Positions 24,396 to 33,311 of a stretch of 64,000 nucleotides of DNA are shown here, piece after piece (position 1 is the stretch's first letter; each line of letters opens with the position of its first letter). Origin of the DNA: DASSBG01 sp963800395. Lineage in GTDB: Bacteria; Pseudomonadota; Gammaproteobacteria; Xanthomonadales; Rhodanobacteraceae. Under the pieces are notes generated by a model that saw only the letters and a program-made list of their open reading frames with translations, ran no database searches and was not told the DNA's origin. Location of the stretch: NCBI GenBank assembly GCA_963800395.1, contig CAWDBD010000012.1:11003-75002 (forward strand), given 5' to 3'. A program made the translations under genes and the position numbers.

Positions 24396-26525
24396 TCAGG
24401 GTTGCGGCTCGTAGCCATCAGCGAATATCAGGTCGGAGCGGGGCCCGAGCGACGGAACAGTATACGTGGCAGGCAAGCCTGCCCTGGTGGTGGCGACATG
24501 CAAGGATAGCTGCGTCGGACCCGGTGCTGTCGATGCCACGAAGCTGAAACTGTACAAGGTACCCCAGTCCAGCGTATTGCTGCGGGTACCGCCACTGCCT
24601 GGCGCCTGCCAGCCCACACTGCCACCTCCTGTACCTGGCAACCAGGCATTGCCGCTGTCCCTGTCCGCATCCGCGAATTCAAGATCGTCTGCCGAGATTC
24701 CCGAAGGCAGGAGAACGTGCATGGCATCAAAGCCGGCATTGGACAGTACCTTCAGGTTGGGCTCGCTGGCATGCGCCGGATCAATGACTGCACGTGCAAA
24801 GTCGAAGTTCATCACCGCATAGCGGTAGCGCCAGCGTCCATCGGGCAACCGGCTCACCCGCACGGCGACGCGAAAACTCCCCTCGTCAGTCTTCTGTGTG
24901 CTGCTGTATTCGTTGGCCGTGGCGGTCCCCGGCGCCACCCAGGCATCGATGGCCGGGCCAAGTACCAGGGCATCAGGCTGCATGCTCCACGCGGCCGCGC
25001 CGCCCAGACCGGCTTGCTTGAACGGATGCACCTCGCGATAACCCATGCTGTCGAAGATATTGTCGTCATCGCGCACCACGTACCAGTAGTCCAGAAAATA
25101 GCGTGCCCCGGGATTGAGCGTGCCATCAAGGTCAGCCTCGCTCGCCACAAGCCGCAAATCGAATGAATCACTGGCGCCATTGACCGGATTGTTGTTGGTG
25201 TCCCTGTCCCAGACTCCATTGCAGTCGCGATCGTACACCGACCCGCAACGACCCCAGATACCCTGCGCCGGAATGATTTCGCTGCGCGGACCCAGGGCGC
25301 TGACATCATCATTGTTGAACTGCGAGTAGGTGTCTTCGCAGGTCGGGTATACGGCGTGATGCTGCTGGCAATCGCAATTGTGGTTGACGGTGAAAAAAGC
25401 GTGCTTGACACCCGAACTGCCAATCTGCCGGATGCCGCCATCAGCATCCATGCGATACAGATTCCAGATCAGAAAGGGATGCTGGTCGTTGTTATACGGT
25501 GGCTGCGGCGGGCCACTATTGTAGAATGCGTCCGCATTGAACTTCGTGTACCACGGAACGGCGGTATCGCCGCTGTCGACCAGACTCGAATCGGGCGCAA
25601 TCACGACCAGCCCGTCGGTGCCTTGCACGGTGCACTGGGAACCCGTTGCCGCAGAACCGCCCGTCGGTATGCGGCAGCGCATGGCCAGTACCGAATCGGT
25701 TTCCTTCTGGAACAGCTCGATGTTGGTCTGCTGGCCGGGCCCTGCTTCGGTCGGCCACGGCGCAGTGCAAACCACATCGACGGCCCGGGTTCCCTCACCG
25801 CGGACCGTGACCCGGGCCACCACATCCATGCCACCAATCGAGCGCATGCTCCATTGCGGGCGGCCCAGCCGCTTCGCCAGTTGCGGGGACACGCGAATGT
25901 TCATGTCGCGCAATGACAAGCGGGTGCTGTCGGCGTCCAGCCCGTAGTGCGCATGATCAACCACGAAAAGCACCGCGCCATGGCTGTCGACCACATCCAT
26001 CACGAACGGTCCGGCACTGCTGCCGGCATGCGGGCGCAAGGCAAAGCCGCGCAAATCGGCGCTCCCCCCAGGCCAACGCAGGATGAACCCGCCGGCATAC
26101 TGCAAGGAGCCGTCCGCCAGGGAATACAGCTTCTGGCCACGGGCACGGAAGCTCAGCGCACCGGTGGTACGGGCCGGGAATTGCAGCACGCGGTAGGCAT
26201 GGCCGGGGGCCGGCGGGGTGTTCACGCTGGCGTCCTTGACGCCATCGATGCTCAGGCCCATGGCCACCAGCATGTCGGTATTGAAACGCCAGTCGGCCTG
26301 GCCACCCCAGCTTTGCCACACATCGCTGGCAGACGCCTGCAATGGCGCATGGCTTGCGGGTGTGGCACGGCTCGTCAGCGGAATGCCGCCGGCCAGAATG
26401 CTTGCCAGCACCATGGCCGGCAAGGCCAATGCACGACCACAGGCATTGGCACTGGGACCGGCGTGCGATGCATCCGCATCAGCGCCGCAACCAGGTCCTG
26501 CCGGACAAAACGTCGGATGACTCAT
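24396..26525 (-). CDS. large secreted protein with C-terminal IFADGYE motif
   Basis: This 709-residue protein carries a hydrophobic export segment at about residues 33-50 (ALALPAMVLASILAGGIPL), after a longer than usual polar N-terminus; ATG 26546 is a second start option. The body is beta-rich, with a Cys-rich stretch (NHNCDCQQHHAVYPTCEDT) and a calcium-type loop (VYDRDCNGVWDRDTNNNP). The C-terminus is RSDLIFADGYEPQP. A short terminal IF-x-D/N-G-F/Y-E tail recurs, as I recall, on many secreted proteins of Lysobacterales and may be a sorting signal. No enzyme motif is recognised. The upstream in-frame extension to 27140 is antisense to the DUF2231 gene and rejected. Confidence 0.72.
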   Translation of the reverse strand: MSHPTFCPAGPGCGADADASHAGPSANACGRALALPAMVLASILAGGIPLTSRATPASHAPLQASASDVWQSWGGQADWRFNTDMLVAMGLSIDGVKDASVNTPPAPGHAYRVLQFPARTTGALSFRARGQKLYSLADGSLQYAGGFILRWPGGSADLRGFALRPHAGSSAGPFVMDVVDSHGAVLFVVDHAHYGLDADSTRLSLRDMNIRVSPQLAKRLGRPQWSMRSIGGMDVVARVTVRGEGTRAVDVVCTAPWPTEAGPGQQTNIELFQKETDSVLAMRCRIPTGGSAATGSQCTVQGTDGLVVIAPDSSLVDSGDTAVPWYTKFNADAFYNSGPPQPPYNNDQHPFLIWNLYRMDADGGIRQIGSSGVKHAFFTVNHNCDCQQHHAVYPTCEDTYSQFNNDDVSALGPRSEIIPAQGIWGRCGSVYDRDCNGVWDRDTNNNPVNGASDSFDLRLVASEADLDGTLNPGARYFLDYWYVVRDDDNIFDSMGYREVHPFKQAGLGGAAAWSMQPDALVLGPAIDAWVAPGTATANEYSSTQKTDEGSFRVAVRVSRLPDGRWRYRYAVMNFDFARAVIDPAHASEPNLKVLSNAGFDAMHVLLPSGISADDLEFADADRDSGNAWLPGTGGGSVGWQAPGSGGTRSNTLDWGTLYSFSFVASTAPGPTQLSLHVATTRAGLPATYTVPSLGPRSDLIFADGYEPQP

Positions 26526-26744
26526 GGCTGTTTCTCTGATCGGCATCTGTTCAGACGCCCAAGTGTAGCTCAGGTCGGCGACGGCTTCGGCAGTACGCCC
26601 GCCGGGCGCATTCCGGGGCCAGAGAAGCCGTGCTTGCCACTCAAGTCCCGGCCTGCCTCGACTGTGCACAGTGCCCGACAGGCTGGCAGTGGTAGCATCT
26701 ACGGTTCTGCCTCGCCTGTCTGCGACTGACCGGGACCTCTTCTG

Positions 26745-27224
26745 ATGCGACACCCTATCCATCCCATGCTGGTGCACTTCCCCGTCGCGTGCTGGTCTAT
26801 CGCGACCATCGCCGACCTGGTCAGCCCGCATTACGGGAAGTCCGCCTGGGAACTGGCAGGCACCCTGATGATCATTGGCATCGTCATGGCCCTGCCGGCA
26901 ATGCTGACCGGGCTGGTGGAGCTGATCCAGGTGCCCGACGAGGACGCCGCCATGCGCGACGCCTATCTGCACATGGGCGTGATGATGCTGGCTTTCGCGC
27001 TTTACGTGGCCAGCCTGATGATGCGCATCGACGCCATGCACCTTGTTGCGCCTGGCGGACACGCCATCGTCGTCAGTACCTGCGGCTTCCTGACCCTGCT
27101 GATCGGCGGCTGGCTGGGTGGGCGGCTGGTGTTTGGCCATGGTATCGGTGGATCATTGCCCTCGACCGCCAAGACGCACGCGGCCGACAGCAAGGATGCC
27201 GCATCACCGCCAATGCCGGAGTGA
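26745..27224 (+). CDS. DUF2231 membrane protein
   Basis: This 159-residue inner-membrane protein begins MRHPIHPMLVHFPVACWSIA, the HPxHPxxVHFP signature of DUF2231 (PF09990). Four helices are predicted: residues 9-25, 37-62, 73-92 and 101-125. A short His/Ala/Asp-rich tail follows. The conserved His and Pro residues on helix 1 suggest a metal or haem site, and some relatives sit near cytochrome genes, but none is nearby here. Function is unknown. Confidence 0.8.
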   Translation: MRHPIHPMLVHFPVACWSIATIADLVSPHYGKSAWELAGTLMIIGIVMALPAMLTGLVELIQVPDEDAAMRDAYLHMGVMMLAFALYVASLMMRIDAMHLVAPGGHAIVVSTCGFLTLLIGGWLGGRLVFGHGIGGSLPSTAKTHAADSKDAASPPMPE

Positions 27225-27316
27225 CAGCCCGCAGCGTGCGCCAGCAGATGATGTCCTGCCCGCGCAGCGCGGCATCGCCCGTCGCCTCGGGCCGAGACAA
27301 GTGCCCGGCCCGCTGA

Positions 27317-29549
27317 TCAGTCGCTCGCTGCCGGCAACATCGCCGTCAGTTGATCAAGCTGTCCGCGATAGCGGTCGAGGACGCGTGCTGAAATCACGGC
27401 GTACTTGTCGGCCTCGGACCAGCGACGTCCCTCGATGGCTTCGCGCACACCCGGAATGGTTTTCACGCCATAACCGGTGAGCAGGCCCGGCGCATAGATC
27501 ATGTGTCGGTACCAGCCTCGTCCGGGCAGGCCGTCGGCATCGGTCAGGTCCTGTTCCATGCGCGCCATCGCCCTGTTGATGCGCGTCAGCTGCACCGGGG
27601 AAAACTTCAGTCCGGCGGCAGCAGCGTCGTGCCATGCAGTACGCCATGCCGTCGCACTCTCGGCAAGTTTGTGTGCCGCCATGTCCAGGTCGGCCAGGTC
27701 GATCTTCGGCATGTCCGACAGGCGTTGCGGCGGCAACTGCGGGTGCTTCGGATCCGAGCCGAGCTTCCACACACCCATCCTGAGGAGATCATGCTGTTGC
27801 GCAGTCTGCTTGCGGGTCTTCTTGACCAGCGCGTGCAGTTCATCGACATAACGGTCCAGCGTGGCGCTGAAATCATCGAAGCGCATCGGCAGGACTCGCG
27901 CATTGGCACTGCGGAGCACGATGTGCCCGGCCACCTTTGCGAGGGCCACGCCATACGCGAAGGTCGGATCGCCGAAGCGGATGTAGTGGTCAAACGAATC
28001 GTAGCGCGAGTGATAAATGCCGGCGTCGTCATCCTCGCCACCAAAGCCCAGATTCAGCGAGGCAATGCCGAGGTGCTCCAGAAACGCACTGTAATCGGAA
28101 CCCGAGCCCAGCGCCTCAATGGGCACATCCATGCCGGTATTCATCAAGCGTCCGATCTTCTTGTCGTCGCCCTTGTGCTCGCTTGCCGATATCAGCTCGA
28201 CCGCGCGACGCCGCTGACCGACACTGACCGAAGTCTCCGGGTCGTCAACGCCTGCGGCGACCTGATTCAGCAGATGCTGCAGTGAATGACTGCCACCGGC
28301 GAACAGATAGCCGCGCGCGTTGGTATCCGAATTGACATACATCACCGCCTTGGCCTGCAACTCGTCGGCGTGCGTTTCGACCCATTCGGTTGAACCCAGC
28401 AGACCCGGCTCCTCACCGTCCCAGCTGGCATAGACCAGTGTGCGCCGGGGCCGCCAACCCGACTTGAGCAGCGTGCCGATGGCCTTGGCTTCGGCCAGCA
28501 TGGCCACATTGCCGGCCAGCGGATCCCAGGCGCCGAACACCCAGCCATCATGATGATTGCCGCGCACGACCCACTGGTCGGGCCAGGTCGAGCCCTTGAT
28601 CCGGGCGATCACGTCATATATCGGCTTGCGATCCCAATTTGATTTCACGCTGACATGCACGCGTGCCGGCCCGGGGCCCATGTGGTAGGTCAGCGGCAAG
28701 GCGCCACGCCAGTTTTCCGGCGCCACCGGTCCGCCCAGCGCATGCAGCAAGGGTGTGGCATCCGCCCAGGATATTGGCAGAACCGGAATCTTCAGGATTG
28801 TCCTGGCATCGGCCAGTGCCACACGCGTTTGCATTCGCGGTAGAACCATAACCCGGTGTCAGCGGGTCGCCCGGAAACTGCTGCATGTCCAGAACCGAAC
28901 CGCGCTGCACGCCATCGGCCGGGCGCCAGCCACCCTTCGGGTAGATGTCGCCCTGGAAATATCCGTCGTTGCGGGGATCCGAATAGATCAGGCAAGCCAC
29001 CGCACCGTGCTCCTGCGCCAGCTTGGGCTTCAGACCACGCCAACCGCCGCCGTAGCGCGTGATGACAATCTTTCCGCGCACATCAATGCCGTGCCGCGCC
29101 AGCGCCTTGTAGTCATCGGGCATGCCGTAGTTGACGTACACCAGATCAGCCGTGACATCGCCATCGGCACCGTAGGCGTTGAATGGCGGCAGCGCGCCAG
29201 GCAGGCTGGACGTCGCATCCCCTGCAACCGGGCTCTCGTGCAAACTGGCGTCGTATCGTACCGGGGACAGCAACTGCATCGCCACCGACTTCGGCGTCGG
29301 ATACAGCACATCGAAGGTCTCGATATGCGCGTCCCAGCCCCAGTCGCGAAATTTTTCAAGCATGAATTGGGCATTGGCCTTGTCGTGCAGCGAGCCCACG
29401 TGGTTGGGCTGCGACGCCATGCGCTTCATCCAGGCGCGCAGGTCACCGGCATTCAGTGCGCTGTCGAAGCGTTGCTCCAGCGCTCGCTGCAGCTTTGCCC
29501 CGTCATCGGTAAAACCCAGCATGCCGGCGTCGTCGCTGCGTTCGGCCAT
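27317..29549 (-). pseudogene. M28 glutamate carboxypeptidase II-like peptidase, frameshifted
   Basis: The protein belongs to the PSMA/glutamate carboxypeptidase II group. The upstream frame has the protease-associated domain (GVQRGSVLDMQQFPGDPLTPGY). The downstream frame has the M28 zinc site: NHHDGWVFGAWDP (His, Asp), SWDGEEPGLLGSTEW (Glu-Glu), a later Asp (VNSDTN) and YHSRYDSFDHY, then the helical dimerisation domain. The frames join at about 28827, where one extra base turns an expected ANAKRVALADA into ANANACGTGR. Removing it gives 743 codons. The expected signal peptide is also missing: ATG 29549 lies within the 3' end of the next hydrolase gene. Sequencing error or true decay are both possible. 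Confidence 0.85.
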
Positions 29550-30300
29550 GCGCGGAATGGGTGGCGACAGCGTGCAGGAAAGCAAGGAAGCTCTTCAGAT
29601 TGGCCTGATAGCCTTTCGGGTCGCGCGACTTCACCAGCGTCGAGGCGCCGTGCACGCCGGTGACCGGTTCGTAGTGGGTGACGTTGTCGCCATGCGTCTT
29701 GCTCAATACCTCCACTACATTGCTTTCTTCATCCGGGTCGGTGGTGATGTAGAAAGGCACACTGACCCTGGCCGCTGCATTCTTGATGAGGTTCTTGTCC
29801 TTGTAGTACTCACCGGGAGAAAAGCTGGCTACCGCACTGATCGCCTGCGGGTGCTGTGCAGCCAGCAAAATCACCAGCGCCGAGGAGTAGGAACTGCCCA
29901 CCACGACGATGGTCTTGTAGTGCCGTGCCTGCGCCCAGCTCAGTGCTGCCTCGAGATCGGGCATGGCATCGATATAGTCCGCGGACTTGCCCAGCTTGGC
30001 GACAGTCTGGTTATGGCCGCCGAACAGATCACCGCCCGAACGCTGGTCAATCGCCAGGGTGTCGAAACCCGCGCTGGTCAGATCGGGCACAACGGCGTCG
30101 TACTCGTGCCGGTTGGCACGCGCCTGATGAAACAGCAGGATGATCTTGTCGTTGTCTGCCGCCGCGCGAGAAAAGGTACCGAACACGCTCACGTCATCGG
30201 CAGCGCGCAAGGTCACCGGCTTGCCGGCCAGTGCCAGGCCGGGCAGCAACAACAGCCAGACCGTCAGAACCTTCAGGATATTCAGGTGCAATGACTGCAT
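29503..30300 (-). CDS. secreted alpha/beta-hydrolase (dienelactone-hydrolase-like)
   Basis: This 265-residue protein has a signal peptide (1-25, ILKVLTVWLLLLPGLALA). It has a single hydrolase domain: strand and oxyanion region KIILLFHQARANRHEYD, nucleophile elbow VVVGSSYSSALV, an acid in YITTDPDEES and a His in TGVHGASTLV. There are no lid insertions. Start ATG 30300 follows GAGGA at 7 bases; an ATG at 30306 is also in frame. The C-terminus after FLAFLHAV reads into a basic tail (GRTQRRRRHAGFYR) that overlaps the M28 gene in another frame. This suggests a deletion or frameshift at the junction of the two genes. Confidence 0.78.
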   Translation of the reverse strand: MQSLHLNILKVLTVWLLLLPGLALAGKPVTLRAADDVSVFGTFSRAAADNDKIILLFHQARANRHEYDAVVPDLTSAGFDTLAIDQRSGGDLFGGHNQTVAKLGKSADYIDAMPDLEAALSWAQARHYKTIVVVGSSYSSALVILLAAQHPQAISAVASFSPGEYYKDKNLIKNAAARVSVPFYITTDPDEESNVVEVLSKTHGDNVTHYEPVTGVHGASTLVKSRDPKGYQANLKSFLAFLHAVATHSAHGRTQRRRRHAGFYR

Positions 30301-30448
30301 GAGCATTTCCTCGGCAAGGTGACTGCGAGGATTGTACATGGCAGATCGTGCATGCCGCCTGCACTGGCATTTGCGGCCCGACAGCGTTTCGCCCGCTCCG
30401 CGCCTGGCCCGCACGCGCATCCACGATGTCGGCGCAAGGGCCTGTGAG

Positions 30449-31633
30449 TCAAACGAGCTGTCGGATCACGGGCACGCGTCGCAAGACCCCGCTCAAACTC
30501 CAGCTGACCAGCAATGCTGCAATGAATACCAGCGCGGCCTTGGAATAGCCTGGCCACGACGCGGGCAGCAGCAGGAATTGCAGCCAGGTGACACAGACAT
30601 AGTGCAGCAGGTAGATGCCATAGGCATTGGCACTGAGGCTGTCCACAATCGGATTTGCCCGGCGCGCGAAGCGCACGAACAGGGCCGTGAACGCCATCGA
30701 ACTGGCTGCGCAGGACAACACGAACGTGAAGTTGCCGAACAGCTGCAGCCCGGCTGACGGACCTCCGTGCGCAAACGAGGCGATGATCGCGCCCAGGGTG
30801 GCCAGCGACACGCCGAACGCAAGCAAGGCCAGCCCCACCCACAACCACCAGCGGCGCGCGAGTCGACCGTCCGCTTGCAACAGCCCGCGATCGTGGCCAA
30901 ACGCACCGAGGCCGACGCCAACCAGGAAGTAGACAAGATAGTGCGGCAGGCGACTGATCTGCACGAAGAACGGGCCGGTCTTGACCCATTGCAATGGATC
31001 AAAGGCAGCGGCCATCGGCAGATAGACCAGGGCTGAAACGGCCAGCAGGCCCAGGAAGAAAAGCACCGGCCGCGGGCCCAGCGCACTGGCGATCCGCGCC
31101 AACGCCGCACCCCAACCAGGAAACACGCGATACCAAATGGCAGCCAGCAGCGCGAACGCCAGCAGCACCCACAGGAACCACGCCGGTCCCGCAGGCCATA
31201 CACCCAGAGCGAGCCACTGGCTCCGGAACGGTGTTGCCGCTGCCGGCGCGGCCATCCAGGTTGCAAGGTAGGCCAGCGGCGCCAGCACACCTGCCGCAAT
31301 CAGGAACGGAATGCCGAGCCGCCTTGCACGGTCGCGCAGGTAGCCCGCGGCGCCCTTGCGCGTCAGTGAAGGCCACGCAAAGACCCCGGAAATCAGGAAC
31401 AGGAGCGACATGAAGAAACTGTCGTTGAAAGTGACAATCAGGTCGGCGCCGGACCAGCGCTGGGCATCAACTACCGGGAACGCTGTCCACAGCAGGCTGC
31501 CGTCCAGCGAAGCCGATGGCGGCGGCGCGAAGGTGGCATAGGCCAGTACCGCGTGATGCAGCACCACCAGTACCACCATGAATGTGCGCAGGTAGGCGAG
31601 TGGAACATTTCGGGAGTTGAAAACGCTGTTCAT
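30449..31633 (-). CDS. acyltransferase family 3 membrane protein (OpgC/OafB-like)
   Basis: This 394-residue inner-membrane protein has about ten helices. It opens with YLRTFMVVLVVLHHAVLAYA, where the double His on helix 1 matches the catalytic position of acyltransferase-3 enzymes. FFMSLLFLISGVFAWPSLTRKG and YLRDRARRLGIPFLI are the other conserved blocks. Family members move acetyl or succinyl groups onto periplasmic glucans, O-antigen or other glycans; the acceptor here cannot be told. ATG 31633 is chosen because it is preceded by AAGAGGC and starts just before helix 1. No sugar genes lie next to it. Confidence 0.85.
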   Translation of the reverse strand: MNSVFNSRNVPLAYLRTFMVVLVVLHHAVLAYATFAPPPSASLDGSLLWTAFPVVDAQRWSGADLIVTFNDSFFMSLLFLISGVFAWPSLTRKGAAGYLRDRARRLGIPFLIAAGVLAPLAYLATWMAAPAAATPFRSQWLALGVWPAGPAWFLWVLLAFALLAAIWYRVFPGWGAALARIASALGPRPVLFFLGLLAVSALVYLPMAAAFDPLQWVKTGPFFVQISRLPHYLVYFLVGVGLGAFGHDRGLLQADGRLARRWWLWVGLALLAFGVSLATLGAIIASFAHGGPSAGLQLFGNFTFVLSCAASSMAFTALFVRFARRANPIVDSLSANAYGIYLLHYVCVTWLQFLLLPASWPGYSKAALVFIAALLVSWSLSGVLRRVPVIRQLV

Positions 31634-31829
31634 GGCAAAGCCTCTTGATGGAAATTCGGGCACACAGGGCCGTTGGCACATGCATTGGCATGCGCGGCAG
31701 TCGATCGTGCGAGTGTCGAAGTGCGGCGCGAACTGCGCCCTGGTCCGGATTGTTGCCTGCGGCGCGGGGTCAGCGGCGGGCGTCAGGCATCAGGCCGACG
31801 CGTGCCCACCTGATGCCCTGACCGGGTGT

Positions 31830-32486
31830 TCAGTCCCGCTCGAAACGAGCGATATCCTCAAGCGTGGCCTGGGCCCGGCGAATGCTGGCGCCGGTCATGT
31901 TGGCGTCCATCCTGCGTGCCAGCTGCTCCCGCCCGGGCCGATGCGCCCAGCGATGGAACCACGCTGTGGCGACCAGGCCTGCCGCACCGATGGCCAGCAT
32001 GATCCAGATCACCGACGGCGCGCGGCTCATGATCTCGCCGCGCGTCAGCACCACCAGCAACGGGGCCGTGAGGAACCACCAGGGCAAGCCCACCACAATG
32101 GCACCCGAAATCGCGTAGATGCGGCGCAATTTCAGCAGGCGGCGCTGGATCATGAGCACCGGCGCAGCATGGTCAATCCCGGCAATTTGACCCTCTACCA
32201 GGCCGCCCACCACGATCAGACCGACACAATAGACATGCATGGCCACGCCACTGATCAGCACTGCCGGGTTGCTCCAGTGCGAAATCCAGAGCGGCGCAAG
32301 TATCAGCAGGCCCACGACGCCGACCAGCATCTGTATCGCCTGGCCCCATACCAGCGGTCGCAGTCCGCGTCGCAACGTGTCCATGCGCCGCTCGCGGAAT
32401 AACTGAAGATTCAATGCATGCTGTTGTTGCAGTCGATTATCCAGTGCCTGCCACGCCAATTTCATATCGTCGAGTTCCATTTTCAT
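31830..32486 (-). CDS. membrane protein co-translated with the ECF sigma factor
   Basis: This 218-residue protein has an N-terminal amphipathic segment (MKMELDDMKLAWQALDNRLQ), four or five membrane helices (about 47-68, 74-95, 124-146, 155-175) and a charged cytosolic C-terminus. Its ATG overlaps the sigma factor stop (ATGA). The position suggests an anti-sigma factor or sensor, but it lacks the zinc-binding HxxxCxxC of ZAS anti-sigmas. In xanthomonads and flavobacteria similar small membrane proteins follow sigma genes. The role is inferred only from position. Confidence 0.7.
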   Translation of the reverse strand: MKMELDDMKLAWQALDNRLQQQHALNLQLFRERRMDTLRRGLRPLVWGQAIQMLVGVVGLLILAPLWISHWSNPAVLISGVAMHVYCVGLIVVGGLVEGQIAGIDHAAPVLMIQRRLLKLRRIYAISGAIVVGLPWWFLTAPLLVVLTRGEIMSRAPSVIWIMLAIGAAGLVATAWFHRWAHRPGREQLARRMDANMTGASIRRAQATLEDIARFERD

Positions 32487-33010
32487 GCTCCGATGGGTTG
32501 CGCATCGCTCATCTGGCTGCGCAGTGACTGTTTGATGCGGCTGATCTTGGTCGCCACGTTGGTCTGACTGATGCCGAGAATGTCGGCAATCTCGCCGTAG
32601 CTTCGGTCTTCCAGATAGAGCAGGATCAGGGCGCGGTTGAACGCATCCATTTCCCCAATCAGCGCATGCAGTGCCTGCAAGCGCGGATCGGGCTCATCGA
32701 TGCCCTGAGCACCCGCGATACTGTCGAGGTGGTGACCTTGCAGCGGTTCGTGAGCGTGTACATGCCGCGACGCGTTGCGCCGCACTTGCGAAATAGCCAC
32801 GTTCAGTGCGACCTGGTACATCCAGGTGGAAAACTTGCCGCGTGCCGCATCAAAACCGGAAAATGAACGCCACAGTTGCGTGCAGATTTCCTGCGCCAGG
32901 TCATCGCGATCCTCGACGCTGTGCGCGTACACGGCGGCGACCTTGTACACGATGCGCTGGTGTTCGCGCAGCAGCGCCTCGAATTCAGGTTGATGTCGTC
33001 TGGCAGTCAC
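32483..33010 (-). CDS. ECF-type RNA polymerase sigma factor
   Basis: This 175-residue sigma-70 family factor has region 2 (RIVYKVAAVYAHSVEDRDDLAQEICTQLWRSF, with the DxxDxxQEI core-binding motif, then FSTWMYQVALNVAISQVRR) and region 4 (NRALILLYLEDRSYGEIADILGISQTNVATKISRIKQSL, a helix-turn-helix for the -35 box). There is no C-terminal extension. The start is GTG 33010, with AGGAA about 10 bases upstream. The partner membrane protein is co-translated. The signal and the regulon are unknown. Confidence 0.9.
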   Translation of the reverse strand: MTARRHQPEFEALLREHQRIVYKVAAVYAHSVEDRDDLAQEICTQLWRSFSGFDAARGKFSTWMYQVALNVAISQVRRNASRHVHAHEPLQGHHLDSIAGAQGIDEPDPRLQALHALIGEMDAFNRALILLYLEDRSYGEIADILGISQTNVATKISRIKQSLRSQMSDAQPIGA

Positions 33011-33311
33011 GCGGGCTGATTCCTGCGGAGAACGTATTTCTCCTCTGTCAGTCCATTATTCGCACGGCGACAGAAAAAATCACACCGATGCCGGCCAAAA
33101 AGGCAAAACCGGCTCAAGCTGACTCGGCAATGCGGACACATGAACAACCAGGAATGGAGTCGCAACTACCTGCTCGGCAGCGTTTTGTCGGGAACTTCAA
33201 GCGCCCGGGCAGCTCGGCTCCTGCAAGAACGTGGCAAGCCCCTTGCGACGCATCACACGGAGCAGAACCACAAGGCGCTGGATTCGCGTGTTCGCGCCAG
33301 GGTCGAGCGGC
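33011..33311. other. 301-bp gap between dapE and the sigma gene
   Basis: This is the 5' region of the sigma gene on the minus strand. It contains an inverted repeat GGAGAA-CGTAT-TTCTCC (33027-33043), just upstream of the sigma ribosome site, and a weak minus-strand -10 (AATAAT near 33055). These could be an operator or a leader hairpin. A plus-strand frame from 33140 has no family match and runs into dapE, so I do not call it. Confidence 0.4.

Noticed and set aside
26526..27140. N-terminal extension of the large secreted protein to 914 residues
   Set aside because: The extra part is antisense to the DUF2231 gene and would bury the export signal inside the protein.
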